Assembly (NCBI RefSeq): GCF_013911755.1
Contig: NZ_JACESP010000006.1
Coordinates: forward strand, 1 to 64,000
DNA length: 64,000 nt
Direction of reading: 5' to 3'
DNA from: Sphingosinicella sp.
GTDB taxonomy: Bacteria > Pseudomonadota > Alphaproteobacteria > Sphingomonadales > Sphingomonadaceae
Positions 17,023 through 26,269 of this stretch are shown here, in pieces. Position numbers and translations under genes: made by a program. Position 1 is the first letter of the stretch. The number at the start of each line of letters is the position of its first letter. The notes below the pieces were generated by a model that did no database searches, was not told the DNA's origin, and saw only the letters and a program-made list of their open reading frames with translations.

Positions 17023-17900
17023 GCAGCGTCTCCGGCGAAACGCGCGCGGAACCAGCGTACGAGAAGCAGGGTATTCACGATCATGGCAACTCCATAGATG
17101 TTCTGGGTAACGGCAAGCGGCAGGCTGTTCAGCACGGTGAGCGTGAGGAAGGTCGCAAGCGTGACATTCTGCACGCCGACCTCGATGGCAAGCGTCATCG
17201 CATCCCGGCTGCTGACACCGCAAGCCCGGCCGATACCGAGCCCCACCGCCATCGCAACGATGTTCATCGTCCAGATTGCGGGGCCGGCGTTCAGCAGGTT
17301 GGCGAGCACCATTTCGGCACTGACGCCGACGGCAAACGCGATGACGCCGAACAGCACGATCATCGAAACGGGTCGCAGCCAGCCGCTCATCTTGCGCGCG
17401 GCCTCTGGCGCAAATCGGCAAACGAGCATCCCCGCCGCCACCGGCAGCACGGTGATCCGCGCAAGCTGCAACATCGTATCGGCAACCGAAAGCGCCGGCA
17501 CGGTGCCCTCCAGCCCGAAATGGCGCAGCCCCCATTGCAGCAGCACGGGGATCGAAAACACGGTCACGAGGCTCGACAAGGCCGTGAGCACCACGGCCAG
17601 CGCCACATTGCCGCGCGCGATGAAGGTGAGCGCGTTTGAGGTCGTCCCCGCCGGGCAAATGCCGAGAATGAAGATGCCGAGCGCAAGCTCGGGGGGCAGG
17701 CGGAACAGTATGCCGATCGCAAGGCCGAGCAGCGGCATCGCCAGCAGTTGCCCGGCAAGTCCAGCGAGCGGCGCACGGCCGTCCGTGATGACCCTGGCGA
17801 AATCACCGAGCCGCAAGGTCAGCCCCATGCTGAACATGATGAGCATCAGGCCCACGGGCACGAAGGTCGTGTTGATGAAAGCAATCATCGCGTCGGACAT
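17019..17900 (-). CDS. Bile acid:sodium symporter (BASS) family transporter
   Basis: Inner-membrane secondary transporter of the BASS/SBF family, which moves organic anions with sodium. The 293-residue product is hydrophobic throughout with about nine to ten helices and the family motifs GLTLRLGDFARV, GICPAGTTSNALTFIARGNVALAV and VGVQNVTLATFL. An AAGGGA site precedes the ATG. Its stop overlaps the start of the ornithine-cyclodeaminase-like gene and it follows the dipeptidase-like gene by 21 nt, so its substrate may be a product of those enzymes (inference). Confidence 0.9.
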   Translation of the reverse strand: MSDAMIAFINTTFVPVGLMLIMFSMGLTLRLGDFARVITDGRAPLAGLAGQLLAMPLLGLAIGILFRLPPELALGIFILGICPAGTTSNALTFIARGNVALAVVLTALSSLVTVFSIPVLLQWGLRHFGLEGTVPALSVADTMLQLARITVLPVAAGMLVCRFAPEAARKMSGWLRPVSMIVLFGVIAFAVGVSAEMVLANLLNAGPAIWTMNIVAMAVGLGIGRACGVSSRDAMTLAIEVGVQNVTLATFLTLTVLNSLPLAVTQNIYGVAMIVNTLLLVRWFRARFAGDAA

Positions 17901-17921
17901 GGTATTTCCCTTCGCGCCTCT

Positions 17922-19088
17922 CTATGCGCCCCACACGCGCTTTGCATAGGCGACGAAATTCACGCCGAGGATCTTCTCGATGCGGGCTTCCGAATGCCCG
18001 CGCCGCCGCAGGCGGTCCGCGAGATCGTGGAACTGCGAAGGCCCGCGCAGGTCGATCACGAAGGGTAGCGTATCGGGATTCTCGCCCTTGGCCCCCATGC
18101 CCGCCGCGCGCCGGTCCGCAATTTCCTTGGCGATCTTCGCCTTGTAGGCATTCAGATCGTCGATCGTGGTGATGCCACCATCGGTGCCGATGCCGACATG
18201 ATCCTCACCGCAAACATTCACGGCGTGCTCGATATGCGCCACCACATCGTCCGCCGTCGCCTTGCTCGTGGGATTGAGGAACGGCATGAAATAGATGCCG
18301 ACGAACCCGCCGCGCTCGGCCACCAGACGCAGCTCCGCATCGGTCTTGTTGCGCGGCAGATCGGTAAGCGCGCGGCAGCCGGTGTGGTTGATCGAAATCG
18401 GCTGCTTCGAGATGCGCGCGGCCTCCAGGCAGGTCTGCTCGCCGCTGTGCGACAGATCGACCATCACGCGGTTCGCGTTCAGCCGCTCGACGACCTCGCG
18501 CCCGAACGGCGTGAGGCCTCGGTTCTCCGGCGCCATCGATCCGTCGCCGACAGCATTTGCGGGATTATATGTCAGCTGCACGATCCGCACGCCGAGATTG
18601 GCGAACACATCGGCGCGGCTCGGATCGCTGCCCAGCATCGTCGTGTTCTGGAAACCGTAGATGAGGCCGATGCGGTTTTCGCGTTTTGCGCGCAGGATGT
18701 CGCCTGCGCTTTCGATCTTCACGAGATCGTTCGGATAGCGGCGCGCCACCGCGTCCCAGTGCGCGATCTCGCGCACGGTCTGCTCGAACGGCTCGTTTGG
18801 GCCAAAGACATGTCCGAGGGTAATATTGACGGCGGTAAGACCGGATGCACGCGCGTCATCGATCACGCGCCGGTCGATCACCGCATCGGTCGACGTCCAG
18901 CCCGAAGCTTCCTTGCGCTCGGAGGGCTCGACATTGGGATTGGAGAGGCCGCCGAGTGCATTCACGACGATCGCCCCTGCAGGGACCCCAGCTGAGCCCA
19001 GGGCAAAGGCCGACGCGCCGCCCCCCGCAAAAGCTATCACCGCGCCGCCAGCCGCGAGCAGTTCGCGACGGTTGAAAGTCGAAGTCAT
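17922..19088 (-). CDS. Tat-exported membrane dipeptidase-like (peptidase M19) protein with altered metal site
   Basis: M19 (renal dipeptidase) fold protein, 388 residues. The N terminus FNRRELLAAGGAVIAFAGG is a twin-arginine-type signal, so it acts in the periplasm or at the membrane. Family features seen: VMVDLSHSGEQTCLEA with its His, the following PISINHTGCRAL His, and VGIGTDGG. The usual N-terminal HxD metal ligands are absent (AIVVNALGGLSNPN stands there), and the bridging Glu position reads GFQNTT. This may be a divergent M19 subfamily with changed metal binding or activity. GGAGGG precedes the ATG. First gene of the operon. Confidence 0.85.
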   Translation of the reverse strand: MTSTFNRRELLAAGGAVIAFAGGGASAFALGSAGVPAGAIVVNALGGLSNPNVEPSERKEASGWTSTDAVIDRRVIDDARASGLTAVNITLGHVFGPNEPFEQTVREIAHWDAVARRYPNDLVKIESAGDILRAKRENRIGLIYGFQNTTMLGSDPSRADVFANLGVRIVQLTYNPANAVGDGSMAPENRGLTPFGREVVERLNANRVMVDLSHSGEQTCLEAARISKQPISINHTGCRALTDLPRNKTDAELRLVAERGGFVGIYFMPFLNPTSKATADDVVAHIEHAVNVCGEDHVGIGTDGGITTIDDLNAYKAKIAKEIADRRAAGMGAKGENPDTLPFVIDLRGPSQFHDLADRLRRRGHSEARIEKILGVNFVAYAKRVWGA

Positions 19089-19162
19089 GCACCCTCCCCC
19101 TCGTCTCTCACCGGTAGAGCACGGGCCTTTGGGCGCGTAAAGACTTGGTGGGCGGGGGCGAT

Positions 19163-19678
19163 TCAGGCGGTATGCGCGATACCGTCCTCAAGAAGGGCGA
19201 CCGCGGCTTGGATGCATTTCAGGCGCGTCGCGCCGCGTCCGATGTCGCCGAAATGCTCTTCGCGGCACACAGTGGGCGTGCCTCTTCCCGCCCGGGCGAG
19301 ATAGACGAGGCCGGGTTCGTCGCCCGGGCCGGCCCGTCCTGCGAAACCGGTAATCGCCAAGGCGAGATCAATCTCTGAACGTGTGCACAAATTTTCCGCC
19401 ATGGCGACCGCGACCGGGCGCGAGACCGCCCCATGCGCTTCGATCAACCCGCTATCGACGCCGAGGAGACGCTGTTTCGCCGCGTCCGTGTAGACGACGA
19501 GGCCTGATTCGAAGACATGGCCGTAGCCCGGCACATCGGTGAGTAGCGAGGCGAGCAAGCCGCCCGTGCAACTCTCCGCCGTCCCGACCTTGAGCCCCGC
19601 CTCATGCAAACGCTGGAGCGCCGCGTTTACCGCGCGCTCCAGCGCATCCGGCAGCGCCGGAGAGAGCGTCTCGGCCAT
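19163..19678 (-). CDS. pncC: Nicotinamide-nucleotide amidase PncC (CinA C-terminal domain)
   Basis: Deamidates NMN to nicotinate mononucleotide in pyridine nucleotide recycling. The 171-residue stand-alone domain contains the PncC signature GTAESCTGGLLASLLTDVPG with the catalytic Ser, then SGLVVYTDAAKQRLLGV and LALAITGFAGR. It lacks the N-terminal MoCF-like domain of full CinA. It follows a small membrane protein gene by 8 nt. Confidence 0.94.
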   Translation of the reverse strand: MAETLSPALPDALERAVNAALQRLHEAGLKVGTAESCTGGLLASLLTDVPGYGHVFESGLVVYTDAAKQRLLGVDSGLIEAHGAVSRPVAVAMAENLCTRSEIDLALAITGFAGRAGPGDEPGLVYLARAGRGTPTVCREEHFGDIGRGATRLKCIQAAVALLEDGIAHTA

Positions 19679-19686
19679 CGCCCGCG

Positions 19687-19977
19687 CTAGTACGCGGGAG
19701 GGTCGCTGGCGGGGAACGACTCATCGACTGCCTGATCGACCTTGTCCCATTCCTGCTTCGGCTTGTCGCGCATCGCCTCTTGTCCGGCGGAGCGTGTCTT
19801 GTCGAGATTCTGGGGATCGGCTTCACCCGGGGCAAAGGCCGCCGCTCCGTGCCCCGTCTTCCCATTGCGGAAGAAGCGCCATCCGGCGAATGCCGCCGCA
19901 GCGGCGCCGAGGCCCGCGGCGAGCCCGATCAGCCCAGCCCTGCTTCGCGCACCTTCGCGTGTTGCTGTTCCGTACAT
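19687..19977 (-). CDS. Small membrane protein with ESFPASDPP tail, unknown function
   Basis: 96-residue product with one hydrophobic helix (GLIGLAAGLGAAAAAFAGWRFF), a charged linker, and the C-terminal stretch AVDESFPASDPPAY. To my knowledge similar ESFPASDPP tails recur in small proteobacterial proteins of unknown role. GGAGGA precedes the ATG at 19977, which supports this start over longer in-frame readings. Located 8 nt upstream of pncC on the same strand. Confidence 0.8.
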   Translation of the reverse strand: MYGTATREGARSRAGLIGLAAGLGAAAAAFAGWRFFRNGKTGHGAAAFAPGEADPQNLDKTRSAGQEAMRDKPKQEWDKVDQAVDESFPASDPPAY

Positions 19978-20044
19978 GGCCGATAGTCCTCCATTTGGGT
20001 GTGCACAGAACAACGCGCGCCTGCGAAAGGCGTTCCCGAACCCG

Positions 20045-21100
20045 TCAGGATGCGAGCGCGGTTGGCTCCAGCAGGCCGCGTTCGGTGATGAAGCCCGTGA
20101 CAAGGCGTGCGGGCGTAACATCGAAGGCCGGGTTGTAGGTAGGAGAGGCCGTGACGCGCACGGTCGCGGACCCCTCCGCGCCGGGTCCGGTAAACAGCGC
20201 AAGCTCGTCGGGATGGCGCTCCTCGATGGGCACATCCGCCCCGGTTGGGGTCGCGGGGTCGAACGTCGTGTAGGGCAGCGCCACGTAAAAGGGCACACCA
20301 TTGTCGTGCGCGGCGAGCGCCTTCAGATAGGTGCCGATCTTGTTGCACACGTCGCCGTTCGCGGTCACGCGGTCGGTGCCCACGACGACCAGATCGACCT
20401 CGCCGCGCTGCATCAGAAGCCCGCCCGTGTTGTCTGCAATTACGGTGTGCGGCACACCGTGCCCGGCGAGTTCGAACGCAGTGAGCAGCGCGCCCTGATT
20501 GCGCGGTCGCGTCTCGTCCACCCACACATGCACCGGCAGTCCTTCGTCCTGCGCCAGATAGATCGGCGCGGTCGCGGTGCCGTAATCAACAGTCGCCAGC
20601 CAACCCGGATTGCAGTGCGTCAGGATGTTCAGCGGGCGCGACGGATTCCGCGCATGAAGATCGCGCAGCAATTCGAGCCCGTGCGCACCGATCGCGCGGT
20701 TGAGCGCCACATCCTCGTCGCAGATCGCATCGGCGCGCGCGAACGCCGCTGCGCCGCGCGCGGATGGGGGCAGCGGCCGCACCGCCTTCGCCACCTCATC
20801 GAGCGCCCAGCGCAAATTCACCGCTGTAGGCCGCGCTTCAGCAAGCAAGTGGTAAGCCGCGTCCAGCGCCGCATCAGATCCATCTTCGGCGAGCGCCATC
20901 GCCAGACCATAGGCAGCCGTCGCCCCGATCAGCGGCGCCCCGCGCGTCCACATTTCGCGAATGGCGCGCTGCGCATCGGCGGCGGAGCGCAACTCCACCC
21001 ACACGATCTCCCACGGCAGGCGGCGCTGATCGAGGATGCGCGCGCCCTTGCCGTCCGCCGTGCGCGCGATCGAGCGTCGGTGTTCGCCCTCCAGCCTCAC
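20045..21100 (-). CDS. mtnA: S-methyl-5-thioribose-1-phosphate isomerase MtnA
   Basis: Converts 5-methylthioribose-1-phosphate to the ribulose form in methionine salvage. The 351-residue protein shows the eIF2B-like fold signatures [18 protein letters not shown], the catalytic Cys in [13 protein letters not shown] and the catalytic Asp in [19 protein letters not shown]. The start is GTG 21100, overlapping the mtnC stop. Last gene of mtnBDCA on the minus strand. Genes that make its substrate from methylthioadenosine (mtnP or mtnN/mtnK) are not in the window. Confidence 0.96.
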   Translation of the reverse strand: MRLEGEHRRSIARTADGKGARILDQRRLPWEIVWVELRSAADAQRAIREMWTRGAPLIGATAAYGLAMALAEDGSDAALDAAYHLLAEARPTAVNLRWALDEVAKAVRPLPPSARGAAAFARADAICDEDVALNRAIGAHGLELLRDLHARNPSRPLNILTHCNPGWLATVDYGTATAPIYLAQDEGLPVHVWVDETRPRNQGALLTAFELAGHGVPHTVIADNTGGLLMQRGEVDLVVVGTDRVTANGDVCNKIGTYLKALAAHDNGVPFYVALPYTTFDPATPTGADVPIEERHPDELALFTGPGAEGSATVRVTASPTYNPAFDVTPARLVTGFITERGLLEPTALAS

Positions 21101-21720
21101 AGCACAATCTCCGCGAACGAGGCAACGTCGCCCTTCCCCGCCTCCCTGTCGACGAGACAGGTTTTCAGGCCCGCCCCGCGCGCGGCGTCGATTTCGGGAA
21201 CGCTGTCGGAAAGGAACAGAATGTCCTCCGCCGGAAGGCCGATTTCGGCAGCAATGCGCCGATATGAGTCAGCCTCTTTCTTCGGCCCCGTGGTGGTGTC
21301 GAAATAACCGGAGAACAGCGGCGTCAGATCGCCCGCGTTGCTGTACCCGAAGATCAATTTCTGCGCCGCAACCGAGCCCGACGAATAGACATAGAGCCCG
21401 ACCCCCTCAGCGTGCCAGCGCCGCAGCGCCTCGGCGGCATCGGGATAGACGTGTCCCTTCAGCGTACCGTCCGCATAGCCTTCCGCCCAGATCAGCCCCT
21501 GCAGCGTCTTGAGCGCGGTCTCCTTGCGGTCCTCGTCGACCCAGCGCGTCAGCGTCTCCACCGGATCGCCCGGCACGTCCTTCAGGATCGGCGCGGCCTC
21601 GGCGGCGTGCGTTGCGATCCAGTCCGCCAGCCGCGCCCGTGCATAGGGGAACAGCGTGTCGGTGACGAAGGCGATGCTGCTCGTCGTGCCCTCGATGTCG
21701 GTGAGAACGGCGCGCACCAT
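21097..21720 (-). CDS. mtnC: Acireductone synthase MtnC (enolase-phosphatase)
   Basis: Bifunctional HAD-fold enzyme that enolises and dephosphorylates 2,3-diketo-5-methylthiopentyl-1-phosphate. The 207-residue product has the nucleophile motif [20 protein letters not shown], the middle motif [16 protein letters not shown], and the acidic motif [13 protein letters not shown]. Starts directly after the mtnD stop and overlaps the mtnA start. Confidence 0.95.
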   Translation of the reverse strand: MVRAVLTDIEGTTSSIAFVTDTLFPYARARLADWIATHAAEAAPILKDVPGDPVETLTRWVDEDRKETALKTLQGLIWAEGYADGTLKGHVYPDAAEALRRWHAEGVGLYVYSSGSVAAQKLIFGYSNAGDLTPLFSGYFDTTTGPKKEADSYRRIAAEIGLPAEDILFLSDSVPEIDAARGAGLKTCLVDREAGKGDVASFAEIVL

Positions 21721-22257
21721 TCAGGCGAGCACCGGTTCGTGTCGCGGGAAGCGGTCCGCGATGTCGTCGCCGGTGAAGTGCGCCACCCAGCCATCGGGAT
21801 TGATGAACAGGCGGATTGCGGTGAAGCGCGGCGCCGGCCCCATGTCGAACCAGTGCCGCATCCCGGCGGGCACGGCGATGAGGTCACCCTTCGTGCACAG
21901 CATGTTGAACACCCGCCCGTCCTCGTGGAGCGTGAACAGGCCTTCGCCCTCCACGAAGAAACGCACCTCGTCCTCCATGTGGCGGTGCTCGGAAAGGAAC
22001 TTCTGCCGGAACACGGCGCGCTCGGGATGGTCGGGCGCCATGCTCACCACGTCGACCGCCTGATAGCCGCCGATTGCCTTCAGCCGCGCAATCTCCTCGG
22101 CATAGGCCGCGAGCGTGTCGTCCCCGGCATCCCGCGTCGGCCAACGTTCAAAGCGCACGCCGATCGCGTCCAGCGTCTTCGCGATCTCGGCAGCATCGGC
22201 GGTTTCCAGAAGCGGACGCTCCGGCGCGTCCTCCGCATAAACGGCAAGATGACTCAT
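21721..22257 (-). CDS. mtnD: Acireductone dioxygenase MtnD
   Basis: Fe(II)-dependent cupin that cleaves acireductone to formate and 2-keto-4-methylthiobutyrate. The 178-residue protein carries the metal ligands in SEHRHMEDEVRFF (HxHxxxxE) and the last His in PAGMRHWFDMG. ATG 22257 overlaps the mtnB stop by four bases; a longer in-frame reading into mtnB is unlikely. The formate it releases could be used by the formate dehydrogenase encoded elsewhere in the window. Confidence 0.95.
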   Translation of the reverse strand: MSHLAVYAEDAPERPLLETADAAEIAKTLDAIGVRFERWPTRDAGDDTLAAYAEEIARLKAIGGYQAVDVVSMAPDHPERAVFRQKFLSEHRHMEDEVRFFVEGEGLFTLHEDGRVFNMLCTKGDLIAVPAGMRHWFDMGPAPRFTAIRLFINPDGWVAHFTGDDIADRFPRHEPVLA

Positions 22258-22874
22258 GCGTCCCTCCTCATGCTGCGTTCGGCGACCTCGCACGCGGCAA
22301 GCCATTCCGCCGCCTCGATCACCCGCTCGGCCTCCGCGATGTCGCGGCCCCAGCCGTAGAGCCCGTGCCCGCGGATAAGATAGGCGGGCGGCGGCATTTC
22401 TTCGGCCAGATACGGCGCGATCGCAGCCTCGATCTCGGCCATGTCCTGACTGTTCTCGACGATCGGAACGGCAATCTCGGCGTCATGCGTGGTCATGCCC
22501 GGAAACGCCTTCGCCAGTTCATGGCCGCGGATCGTCCAGTTCCCGCCAAGCGCACGCGACAACGCCACCGCCTGCGGCGAATGGCTATGCAGCACCGCGC
22601 CGACCTCCGGGAATCGGCGGTAGAGCGACAGATGCAGCGCCGTCTCCGCGCTCGGCCGCTTGCCGTCGAGCGACGTGCCCGCCGCATCCACGCGCATCAC
22701 CCCGTCCGGCGTCAGGCGTCCTTTGTGCCACCCGGAAACCGTCACGGCGAAGCTGCCGTCATTCAGCCGCACCGAATAGTTCCCGCTCGTCGCAGGCGCC
22801 CAGCCCCGCGCGTCGAATGCGCGCCCCACGGCGATAATGGCCTCCGCGGCCTCGGCGAATATGCTTGCAACCAT
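22254..22874 (-). CDS. mtnB: Methylthioribulose-1-phosphate dehydratase MtnB
   Basis: Class II aldolase-fold, zinc-dependent dehydratase of methionine salvage. The 206-residue product has RGWAPATSGNYSVRL, the zinc histidines in VLHSHSPQAVALS and IRGHGLYGWGRDI. First gene of the mtnBDCA operon, divergent from the aminotransferase gene across 65 nt. Confidence 0.95.
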   Translation of the reverse strand: MVASIFAEAAEAIIAVGRAFDARGWAPATSGNYSVRLNDGSFAVTVSGWHKGRLTPDGVMRVDAAGTSLDGKRPSAETALHLSLYRRFPEVGAVLHSHSPQAVALSRALGGNWTIRGHELAKAFPGMTTHDAEIAVPIVENSQDMAEIEAAIAPYLAEEMPPPAYLIRGHGLYGWGRDIAEAERVIEAAEWLAACEVAERSMRRDA

Positions 22875-22939
22875 GATGTTTTCTTAACCATGACGGCGGT
22901 GCTGGCGAAGCGGTTTCCGCTCACCTATGAAACATCTCC

Positions 22940-24097
22940 ATGAATCCGCTCTACGCCAACCTGCCGACCACCATCTTCGAGAAGATGTCCGCGCTTGCCC
23001 GCGAAACGGGCGCGATCAACCTCGGGCAAGGCTTCCCCGATGCGGGCTGGCCGCGCGACGTGCTGGAAGCCGGCGCCCGCGCGCTCACCGACGGTTACAA
23101 CCAGTATCCGCCGATGCCCGGCATCCCGGAGCTTCGGCAGGCGATTGCCGATCACTACCGCCGCCATCAGGGCATCGATCTCGATTGGCAGCACGAGATC
23201 ACCGTCACATCGGGCGCGACCGAAGCGCTTGCCGCCTCGATCATGGCGCTCGTCAGCCCCGGCGACGAGGTGCTGATGATCCAGCCGATGTACGATGCCT
23301 ATCTGCCGATGGTGCGCCAGGCAGGCGGCGTCCCGAAGCTGATCCGCCTTGAGCCGCCCGAATGGCGGCTGACCGAAGCGGCGCTCGCGGAGGCCTTCAC
23401 CCCGCGCACCCGCATCGTCCTCCTCAACAACCCGCTCAACCCCACCGCGACGATGTTCTCCGAAGACGAACTCGCGCTCCTCGCGCGCTTCGTCATCGCG
23501 CACGACGCCGTCGTCATCAGCGACGAGGTGTGGGAGCATGTGGTGTTCGATGGCCGCGCGCATTCGCCGATCATGGCGCAACCGGGGATGCGGGAGCGGA
23601 CGGTGAAGATCGGCTCTGGCGGCAAGATCTTCTCGCTCACCGGCTGGAAGGTCGGCTGGATGTGCGCCGCGCCGAAACTTACCCACGCGCTCGCCCGCGC
23701 GCACCAGTTCCTCACCTTCACGACACCGCCGAACCTGCAGGCGGCGATTGCCTACGGTCTCGGCAAGACGGACGATTATTTCACCACCATGCGCGCAGAT
23801 TTCGCCCGCTCGCGCGACCGGCTGGCAAGCGGCCTCGAAGCGGCGGGCTGGAAGACGCTGCCAAGCGCGGGCACCTATTTCCTGTCGGTCGATCTCGCCG
23901 CCTCGGGCATCGCGATCGATGACGTGGCATTCTGCGACCGGCTGGCGCGCGAAGGCGATGTCGTCGCGATTCCCGTCTCGGCGTTCTACGCGGAAACACC
24001 GGTCACATCGGTGGTGCGATTCTGCTTCGCCAAAACCGACGCGACGATCGATGCCGCGCTCGAACGCATGGCGAGCGCGCGCAGGCTGTTCGCTTAG
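22940..24097 (+). CDS. Class I/II PLP aminotransferase, probable methionine (KMTB) aminotransferase
   Basis: Fold-type I aminotransferase related to YbdL/kynurenine aminotransferases. The 385-residue protein has INLGQGFPD near the N terminus, TVTSGATEALAASIMAL, NNPLNPTATMFS, SDEVWEHVVFDG, and the PLP lysine in GSGGKIFSLTGWKVGW. Divergently paired with mtnBDCA, it is the best candidate for the last salvage step, transamination of 2-keto-4-methylthiobutyrate to methionine. That role is inferred from location and from the known preference of YbdL-like enzymes. Confidence 0.88.
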   Translation: MNPLYANLPTTIFEKMSALARETGAINLGQGFPDAGWPRDVLEAGARALTDGYNQYPPMPGIPELRQAIADHYRRHQGIDLDWQHEITVTSGATEALAASIMALVSPGDEVLMIQPMYDAYLPMVRQAGGVPKLIRLEPPEWRLTEAALAEAFTPRTRIVLLNNPLNPTATMFSEDELALLARFVIAHDAVVISDEVWEHVVFDGRAHSPIMAQPGMRERTVKIGSGGKIFSLTGWKVGWMCAAPKLTHALARAHQFLTFTTPPNLQAAIAYGLGKTDDYFTTMRADFARSRDRLASGLEAAGWKTLPSAGTYFLSVDLAASGIAIDDVAFCDRLAREGDVVAIPVSAFYAETPVTSVVRFCFAKTDATIDAALERMASARRLFA

Positions 24098-24232
24098 GCG
24101 AAAAAAACGAGACGCACGCGCGTTACCCTCCAAGTTCCCAAACCGCTTCCATCTATGCAATCGGAAATGGTTTCCAATGTTGCAGCTGGACTCAATGATA
24201 GTTCTGATGAAGTATCGAGAATTGGGGGAAAC

Positions 24233-24574
24233 ATGCTTGAAATGTTCGTAACCGTCGGACTGACGTTCGCAGGCGCCATGGGAACTGTCGCGGCAAAACG
24301 CCCCGACGCCTATAATCGCGTCGCCTTTGTAATTTTCGCCTTTGTTTCGATCCTTGGATCAATCTTTGCTTTCTATGCTTACGGCTATCGAGATGCCTTG
24401 GAATACGCAGTCGACCATTCGGCCGGTGAGTTCAAAGACCTGTTCCAAGCAGAGGTAAAACTTCTGAAAGCATGGCTCTGGTGGGCTTTTACCGCCTACA
24501 TGAGCATGATCGCGATCATGCTCATGTGTAACTTGCTCAAGGAAGCCTTTCGCGTGCCAACTAAGCCGGAATAG
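24233..24574 (+). CDS. Hypothetical three-helix membrane protein in AT-richer DNA
   Basis: No recognised family. From ATG 24233 the product has 113 residues with three predicted helices: LEMFVTVGLTFAGAMGTVAA, VAFVIFAFVSILGSIFAFYAY and LWWAFTAYMSMIAIMLMCN. The GGGGGA site five bases before this ATG supports it; an earlier in-frame ATG at 24155 (139 residues) has no such site. Base composition and codon use are visibly less GC-rich than the neighbours, suggesting recent acquisition. The third helix is encoded across a 30-bp perfect palindrome. Confidence 0.6.
   Translation: MLEMFVTVGLTFAGAMGTVAAKRPDAYNRVAFVIFAFVSILGSIFAFYAYGYRDALEYAVDHSAGEFKDLFQAEVKLLKAWLWWAFTAYMSMIAIMLMCNLLKEAFRVPTKPE
24498..24527. 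repeat. 30-bp perfect palindrome inside a coding sequence
   Basis: The two 15-nt halves (24498-24512 and 24513-24527) are exact reverse complements with no spacer; the core is ATGATCGCGATCAT. It lies in frame within the third helix of the small membrane protein and encodes a Met-rich stretch (MSMIAIMLM). Could form a cruciform or a strong mRNA hairpin near the gene's 3' end, or be a protein binding site. Confidence 0.8.
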
Positions 24575-24598
24575 CTACTACCACGCTACGAGTAAGAG

Positions 24599-26269
24599 TC
24601 AGCCTTTAAGGTGCTCGATCATCGTCTCGCGCATCACGAACTTCTGCACCTTGCCCGTCACCGTCATCGGGAAGGTCTCCACGATCCGTACATAGCGCGG
24701 CACCTTGTAGTGCGCGATGCGGCCCCGACAATGCTCGCGCACCTCCTCCTCGGAAAGCGCCGCGCCGCCGCGCGTCATCACCCAAGCGCACAGTTCCTCG
24801 CCGTAGCGGTCGTCCGGCACGCCGATCACCTGCGCATCCGCGATGTGCGGGTGCGTCAGCAGGAACTCCTCGATCTCGCGTGGGTAGATGTTCTCGCCGC
24901 CGCGGATCACCATGTCCTTGATGCGGCCGGTGATTCGGCAATAGCCCTTGGCGTCGATCGTCGCGATGTCGCCGGTATGCATCCAGCCGTCCTCGTCCAA
25001 CGCGTCCGCCGTGCGCGCGGCATCGTCCCAGTAGCCCCGCATCACCGAATAGCCGCGCGTGCAAAGCTCGCCGGCTTCGCCACGCGGCAGCGTCTCGCCG
25101 TCCGGCCCGACGATCTTCACTTCAAGGTGCGGCTGCACGCGGCCCACGGTGGAGACGCGCTCCTCGATGGGGTCGTCCATCGCACTCTGGAAACTCACCG
25201 GGCTCGTCTCGGTCATGCCGTAGGCGATCGTCACCTGATGCATCCCCAGCCGGTCGATCACCTCGCGCATCGTCGCGATCGGGCACGGCGAACCCGCCAT
25301 GATGCCGGTGCGCAGCGACGACACGTCGAAGCTGTCGAACTCCGGCCGTCCGAGCACCGCGATGAACATGGTGGGCACGCCGTAAAGCGCCGTGCACCGT
25401 TCCGCCGCCACCGTTTCCAGCACCGCAAGCGGATCGAAGGCCTCCGCCGGATAGACCATCGTCGCCCCGTGCGCGAGGCAGGCGAGGTTGCCCATCACCA
25501 TGCCGAAGCAGTGATAGAGCGGCACGGGAATACACACCTTGTCGGCCTTCGAAAGCCCGATGCCCGCGCCGACGAAATAGCCGTTGTTGAGGATGTTCCG
25601 GTGCGTCAGCGTCGCGCCCTTGGGGAAGCCCGTGGTGCCGCTGGTGAACTGGATGTTCACGGCGTCGTGCGCGTCGATGGGGATCGCCGCGAGCTGCGCC
25701 GCGTCCACCGCGCCCTCCAGATCGCCGAAGCGCAGGCAGCCCGCGTGCGCTTCCTCGCCGATCGTGGCGACGAGGCGCAAGTCCGGCAGCGCCCGCGCGC
25801 GCAGCGTGCCGGGCGTCGCCGCTGCAAGCTCCGGCATCAGCTCGCGCAGCATGGCAACATAGTCGCTCGTCTTGTGGCGCACCGCCGTCACCAGCGCGCG
25901 GCATCCCACCTTCTTCAGCGCGTATTCGACCTCGCTCGTCCGGTAGGCGGGATTGATCGTCACGAGGATCATGCCCGCCGTCGCGGTCGCGAATTGCAGG
26001 ATCGTCCATTCCGCGCAGTTCGGCGCCCAGATGCCCACGCGGTCGCCGGGCCGCACGCCCGCCGCCAGCAGCCCGCACGCCACCGCGTCGCTGCGCCGCT
26101 TCAACTCCGCCCACGTCAGCCGCACGCCCTGATGGCGAACGACGAGCGCCTCGCCGTCCGGATCGCGCGCCGCCGCCTCGGCCAGCATCGCGCCGATCGT
26201 CTTCTCGATCAGCGGCGGTTCGCTTGCCCCAACGACGTGGCTCAGCTCTTGCGATTCTCCCCGGACCAT
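24599..26269 (-). CDS. AMP-binding acyl-CoA synthetase (FadD-like)
   Basis: ATP-dependent acid:CoA ligase of the ANL superfamily. The 556-residue protein has the P-loop [18 protein letters not shown], the aromatic motif [23 protein letters not shown], the hinge [21 protein letters not shown] and the catalytic Lys near VTGKVQKF. Last gene of the amine-utilisation operon; its ATG lies 28 nt inside the preceding synthetase gene. Probably activates the carboxylic acid formed from the amine (inference); chain length or aromaticity of the substrate cannot be told. Confidence 0.9.
   Translation of the reverse strand: MVRGESQELSHVVGASEPPLIEKTIGAMLAEAAARDPDGEALVVRHQGVRLTWAELKRRSDAVACGLLAAGVRPGDRVGIWAPNCAEWTILQFATATAGMILVTINPAYRTSEVEYALKKVGCRALVTAVRHKTSDYVAMLRELMPELAAATPGTLRARALPDLRLVATIGEEAHAGCLRFGDLEGAVDAAQLAAIPIDAHDAVNIQFTSGTTGFPKGATLTHRNILNNGYFVGAGIGLSKADKVCIPVPLYHCFGMVMGNLACLAHGATMVYPAEAFDPLAVLETVAAERCTALYGVPTMFIAVLGRPEFDSFDVSSLRTGIMAGSPCPIATMREVIDRLGMHQVTIAYGMTETSPVSFQSAMDDPIEERVSTVGRVQPHLEVKIVGPDGETLPRGEAGELCTRGYSVMRGYWDDAARTADALDEDGWMHTGDIATIDAKGYCRITGRIKDMVIRGGENIYPREIEEFLLTHPHIADAQVIGVPDDRYGEELCAWVMTRGGAALSEEEVREHCRGRIAHYKVPRYVRIVETFPMTVTGKVQKFVMRETMIEHLKG

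Noticed and set aside
22875-22939. Riboswitch for methionine salvage genes
   Set aside because: The divergent gap is only 65 nt, with a short GATGTTT/AAACATC dyad but no SAM-riboswitch-like structure.
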